Translations under genes and position numbers: made by a program
Assembly (NCBI GenBank): GCA_910575165.1
Contig: CAJTDS010000009.1
Location: 50,127 to 114,126, forward strand
Source of the DNA: Eggerthellaceae bacterium
GTDB lineage: Bacteria > Actinomycetota > Coriobacteriia > Coriobacteriales > Eggerthellaceae
Length of the DNA: 64,000 bases
Direction: 5' to 3'
Notes under the pieces: model-generated
What the model saw: the letters and a program-made list of their open reading frames with translations, nothing else
What the model was told of the DNA's origin: nothing
The model's database searches: none
Shown here: in pieces, positions 61,268 through 64,000 of the stretch
How the letters are laid out: every line of letters begins with the position of its first letter
Numbering within the stretch: the first letter of the stretch is position 1

Positions 61268-62818
61268 GTGCAGCGGCGCGAATTCTTCAGGTTGGTGGGC
61301 GGGTCCGCGGCTGCGGTCCTGGGGGCTTCTGCGGGCATGGGCGCGCTGGGCCTTGCGGGCTGCGGGGCCGACGGGGCGACGCCGAGCCCTTCCGCCAACG
61401 GCGACCCCGATGCCGATCTTGTTGCCGACGACCCCTCGCTGCCCGATCATGTGGTCGGGCAGCCGGCACAGGTGAGCTTCCGTACCACGGCAGATGTGCT
61501 GGTGGTGGGCAGCGGCATTGCCGGCTTGTCGGCGGCGCTTGTGGCGGCGAAGGCGGGGCTGTCCGTTATCCTGGCGGAAAAGCAGGACATGCTGGGCGGC
61601 GACAGCGTGAACGCCATGGGCCTCATGCACGTGGCGGGAACGTCGGTGCAGAAGGCGGCCGGCATTGCCGTGGACGACGCGGCCCGCGCCGAGGCTTGGA
61701 AGTCCCGCGAGGAGCAGCTTAAGGCCGCCGGCGTGGCCGATTTGGATTTCGCCAGGAAGCTCTACGAGGCGGCGACCGATTGGGTGAACCTGGTGGCCGA
61801 CGAGTGCGGCTCGCAGTTCGCCGACCCCTCCTCCTACGACGAGCAGGGGATGGGCCGTCGGCTTCTGCTGCCGAAGCTGGGGCTGGGGGATATGGCCGAC
61901 GTGATGTCGCCCATCCGCGACCGCCTGACGGCTTTGAAGGTGCAGACGCTTGCCAGCTGTCGGGCCGAGGCGCTTATCGTGGACGGTTCGGGGTCCGTGT
62001 GCGGGGTGCGTTTCCTGTATGTGAAGAGCGGCGACGTGGAGGATGTCGGCGCCAAGCGCGTGGTGGTGGCAACCGGCGGCTTTAGCAGCAGCCAGCCCTT
62101 GATTCACCAGCATGCGTCGTCCTACGAGCGGCTGGGGAGCTACAGTACGGCTTCCATGGGCCAGGGCCAGCAGCTGTGCGCGGCTTACGGGGCGACCCTT
62201 GCCGGCATGCAGGATGCGGTGGGGCTTCTGGGCGACGTGCCCGTGGTGAACGCTTGGGGCGCGTTCGGTCCGGTGCTTGTGGTGGACGCGCTCGGGCGGC
62301 GCATGGCTGCCGAGGACGTCCCAGCGGCGGCGGCCGAGGCGTGCTTTGCCGGCGGTCTGGGCTACTGGTGGACCGTTTACGACGGCGCGCTCATGCAGGG
62401 AAGCCAAGGGCGCAGCGTGGCCGAGACCACGGCGAAGAACAAGCAGCGGTTGGTGGGGCCATGCGACACGGTGGCCGACCTGGCTCAGGCCATGGGGCTT
62501 GCAGAAAGCGCCCTCGACGACGCGTTTCAGCAGATGAAGACCGCTGCGAGCGCCGGTAAGGATGCGGCGTTCGGGCGCAAGCTGTACCTGCAGGAACTCG
62601 CCGGCCCCTTCTACGCCTTCAAGCAGCTGCCCTTGCGGGCCCGCACCCGCGGCGGTGTGAAGACCGACGATCAGGGCCGCGCCGTGGGGAGCGTGGGCGC
62701 TGCCCTGGGCAACCTCTACGTGTGCGGAAGCGCCGCTCAAGGCGGGGGCGATTTGGCCTCCAACGGTGCCTTCGGCATGCTGGTGGGCCAAGCCATAGCC
62801 GACGAGCTGGCGGGGTAG
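61268..62818 (+). CDS. Tat-exported FAD-dependent reductase (fumarate reductase flavoprotein family)
   Basis: A 516-residue exported flavoenzyme, shorter than the one at 50737. The signal QRREFFRLVGG (Arg3-Arg4) ends in lipobox LAGC (Cys32), then a Ser/Pro/Asp-rich linker. FAD binding begins at VLVVGSGIAGLSAALVA (about 77-93), VVVATGGF lies near 270, and the C-terminus has GNLYVCGSAAQGGGDLASNGAFGMLVG. Only one Arg-rich substrate stretch (LPLRARTRGGV) is seen before it. GTG start with AAAGGAGCACG upstream. It is convergent with a NarL-type response regulator. Substrate unknown. Confidence 0.9.
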   Translation: MQRREFFRLVGGSAAAVLGASAGMGALGLAGCGADGATPSPSANGDPDADLVADDPSLPDHVVGQPAQVSFRTTADVLVVGSGIAGLSAALVAAKAGLSVILAEKQDMLGGDSVNAMGLMHVAGTSVQKAAGIAVDDAARAEAWKSREEQLKAAGVADLDFARKLYEAATDWVNLVADECGSQFADPSSYDEQGMGRRLLLPKLGLGDMADVMSPIRDRLTALKVQTLASCRAEALIVDGSGSVCGVRFLYVKSGDVEDVGAKRVVVATGGFSSSQPLIHQHASSYERLGSYSTASMGQGQQLCAAYGATLAGMQDAVGLLGDVPVVNAWGAFGPVLVVDALGRRMAAEDVPAAAAEACFAGGLGYWWTVYDGALMQGSQGRSVAETTAKNKQRLVGPCDTVADLAQAMGLAESALDDAFQQMKTAASAGKDAAFGRKLYLQELAGPFYAFKQLPLRARTRGGVKTDDQGRAVGSVGAALGNLYVCGSAAQGGGDLASNGAFGMLVGQAIADELAG

Positions 62819-62849
62819 GGGGCGGCGGGGGTCACCCCTCTGCCGCCCC
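62819..62849. terminator. terminator between convergent genes
   Basis: GGGGCGGC pairs with GCCGCCCC around a loop right after the reductase stop; a near-duplicate of the 3' side (CACCCTCTGCCGCCC) follows. Confidence 0.6.
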
Positions 62850-62889
62850 GGCCCCCTGTCACCCTCTGCCGCCCACCCTCTCCTGAGGT

Positions 62890-63651
62890 CTACTTCCCTG
62901 CTGGTTTCACCAAGCCGCTTTCGTAGGCTATGACCACTAGCTGCGCGCGGTCGTGGGCGTCCAACTTGCTCATGATGCGGGCCAGATGCGTCTTCACGGT
63001 GGCGGGGCTGATGAACAGCTCGGCGCCGATTTCCTCGTTGGAAAGGCCGCGGGCCACCAGGCGCAGAATCTCGCGCTCGCGGTCGGTGAGCGCGCTGAGC
63101 ACCAGGCCCGAGCTGATGCCGAAGGAACGGTGGGGGCGGCTCTGGACGAAGGTTTCCACCAGGCGGCGGGTGATGGAGGGCTGGATGAGCGCGTCCCCGG
63201 CGGCCACCACGCGTACGGCGGCAGCGATCTCGTCGGGGTCGGAATCCTTCAGCAGAAAGCCGCTGGCTCCGGCGGCCAGGGCGTCGTAGACGTATTCATC
63301 CTGGTCGAACGTGGTGAGGATGAGTACATGGGTGCTGGCCAGCGCGGGGTCCTCGCGGATGACGCGGGTGGCTTCGATGCCGTTTAAGTGGGGCATGCGG
63401 ATGTCCATGAGCACCACGTCGGGGTGCAGCTCGCGCGCCTTCGCGATAGCCTCGTTCCCGTCGCGCGCCTCTCCCACGGCGTCGATGCCCGGATAGCTCA
63501 TGAGCACCAGCCTGAATCCGCTGCGCACGATGTCCTGGTCGTCGGCTACCAGTACGGTGATGTCGTTCTCGCGGTTGATGGCGGGTTGTGCTGGTGTCGG
63601 CGCAGGAGGCAGGTCGGGGATGAGCATGGGGTTGTCGACTTGGGCGGCCAT
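62890..63651 (-). CDS. NarL/FixJ-family response regulator
   Basis: A 253-residue two-component regulator. After a Pro/Ala-rich N-terminus, the receiver domain (about 31-150) has VLVADDQDIVRSG, the phospho-acceptor Asp83 in VVLMDIRMP, and the LLKD lysine. The LuxR-type helix-turn-helix follows (about 185-240; LTDREREILRLVARGLSNEEI, PATVKTHLARIMSKLDAHDR). The ATG at 63651 has AAAGGTACG upstream; the frame extends 33 codons further without a site. Its kinase is not within the window. Control of the convergent reductase is possible. Confidence 0.92.
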   Translation of the reverse strand: MAAQVDNPMLIPDLPPAPTPAQPAINRENDITVLVADDQDIVRSGFRLVLMSYPGIDAVGEARDGNEAIAKARELHPDVVLMDIRMPHLNGIEATRVIREDPALASTHVLILTTFDQDEYVYDALAAGASGFLLKDSDPDEIAAAVRVVAAGDALIQPSITRRLVETFVQSRPHRSFGISSGLVLSALTDREREILRLVARGLSNEEIGAELFISPATVKTHLARIMSKLDAHDRAQLVVIAYESGLVKPAGK

Positions 63652-63764
63652 GGACGTACCTTTCGCGTTCGCGTTCTCTCGCAGCAAAGCTTGCCCGAAC
63701 CCGGACGCGATTGCAACGACGAAAGCCCATCCGTTTGCAAATCGATTCACGCGCCGCCGCTCTT

Positions 63765-63852
63765 CGGCCTGCTGCCTCCTCCTTTCCCCTTCTTGCCGCC
63801 CTTTGCTCCTCCCTTTTTCCTCTCACCACCTTTCGCCCCTTCTTTTTTGGCT
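63765..63852. repeat. short pyrimidine tract upstream of the response regulator
   Basis: Nearly all C and T on the plus strand (CCTCCTCCTTTCCCCTTC and similar), the same character as the long tract at 53.9-54.4 kb. It lies in the leader or promoter region of the minus-strand regulator. Confidence 0.55.
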
Positions 63853-63897
63853 GAAATCTGAGGCTTCGGTAGTTTGTGTGGCTAGAGGGTTGCATCG

Positions 63898-64000
63898 CTA
63901 AGCTGCTTTCTTCACCGGAACCGATCGGTTCCATGGCAGTTGCGGCTTCGCGTCCGAACATCTCAGCATCAGCAGCGCTATGAGGTTGTCGGTGTTCCTG
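63898..64000 (-). CDS. C-terminal end of an unidentified protein (cut by window edge)
   Basis: The last 33 residues of a minus-strand gene, read from the window edge to a TAG at 63898. The visible piece (DNLIALLMLRCSDAKPQLPW, then a basic NRSVPVKKAA end) looks like real protein: one short hydrophobic helix and a basic tail. It is too short to assign. A transposase end or another DNA-related protein is a guess only. Confidence 0.45.
   Translation of the reverse strand, partial: RNTDNLIALLMLRCSDAKPQLPWNRSVPVKKAA

Overview
The window is high-GC DNA from an anaerobic actinobacterium, most likely a member of the Eggerthellaceae (Coriobacteriia) such as Gordonibacter or Eggerthella. The genus is not decided. 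The reasons are gene content: several Tat-exported flavin or molybdenum reductases, each next to its own regulator; regulators that fuse about a dozen membrane segments to a LuxR helix-turn-helix; rubrerythrin, rubredoxin and A-type flavoprotein oxygen defence; and an arginine/ornithine-type antiporter. No rRNA, CRISPR array or complete insertion sequence was seen.

Layout. 1-5.6 kb: end of an amino-acid antiporter, a pyridoxal kinase, a small membrane protein and a large hybrid histidine kinase. 5.9-8.3 kb: rubrerythrin, a noncoding region with a repeat array, two tRNA-Ser genes and an acidic hypothetical protein. 8.7-20 kb: housekeeping core, with rpsF-ssb-rpsR-rplI, dnaB, an SbcD/YhaN-like repair pair, purA-purD and a radical SAM HemN-like protein. 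20-21.2 kb: an AT-rich island with a putative toxin-antitoxin pair and a duplicated stump of a LuxR gene. 21.2-31.2 kb: two respiratory reductase loci, each with a membrane LuxR regulator. 31.5-33.2 kb: divergent rubredoxin and flavodiiron protein. 33.3-39 kb: a 154-bp inverted-repeat element, two S-Me-THD (DUF917) paralogues with a hydantoinase/oxoprolinase, and acetate kinase. 39-40.8 kb: one AlbA_2-domain gene between two 135-bp direct repeats. 41-46 kb: an M20 peptidase and an ECF transporter. 46.4-52.5 kb: a large membrane protein, then a LuxR regulator divergent from a flavin reductase. 52.8-55 kb: a DUF559-like protein and a 1.1-kb noncoding region with extreme strand asymmetry. 55-64 kb: an amidohydrolase, tatA/tatC, hypA/hypB, nadE, a third flavin reductase, a NarL-type response regulator and the end of an unidentified gene.

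How the genes fit together. Four predicted exported reductases (starting at 22809, 50737 and 61268 on +, and 31236 on -) carry twin-arginine signals followed by a lipobox-like cysteine. They are therefore probably lipoproteins on the outer face of the membrane, exported by the TatA/TatC encoded in the same window. Three of them sit beside a membrane LuxR regulator and the fourth beside a NarL-type response regulator. This suggests substrate-induced respiration of alternative electron acceptors. Substrates cannot be read from the sequence.

The least explained features are noncoding: the inverted pyrimidine/purine region with five 32-nt repeats spaced about 52 nt apart (53.9-54.95 kb), the direct-repeat cassette (39.0-40.8 kb), the TGTAACGA repeat array (6.75-6.87 kb), the 28-bp inverted-repeat element (33.3-33.5 kb), and a 17-bp perfect inverted repeat inside a coding sequence (48.25 kb).
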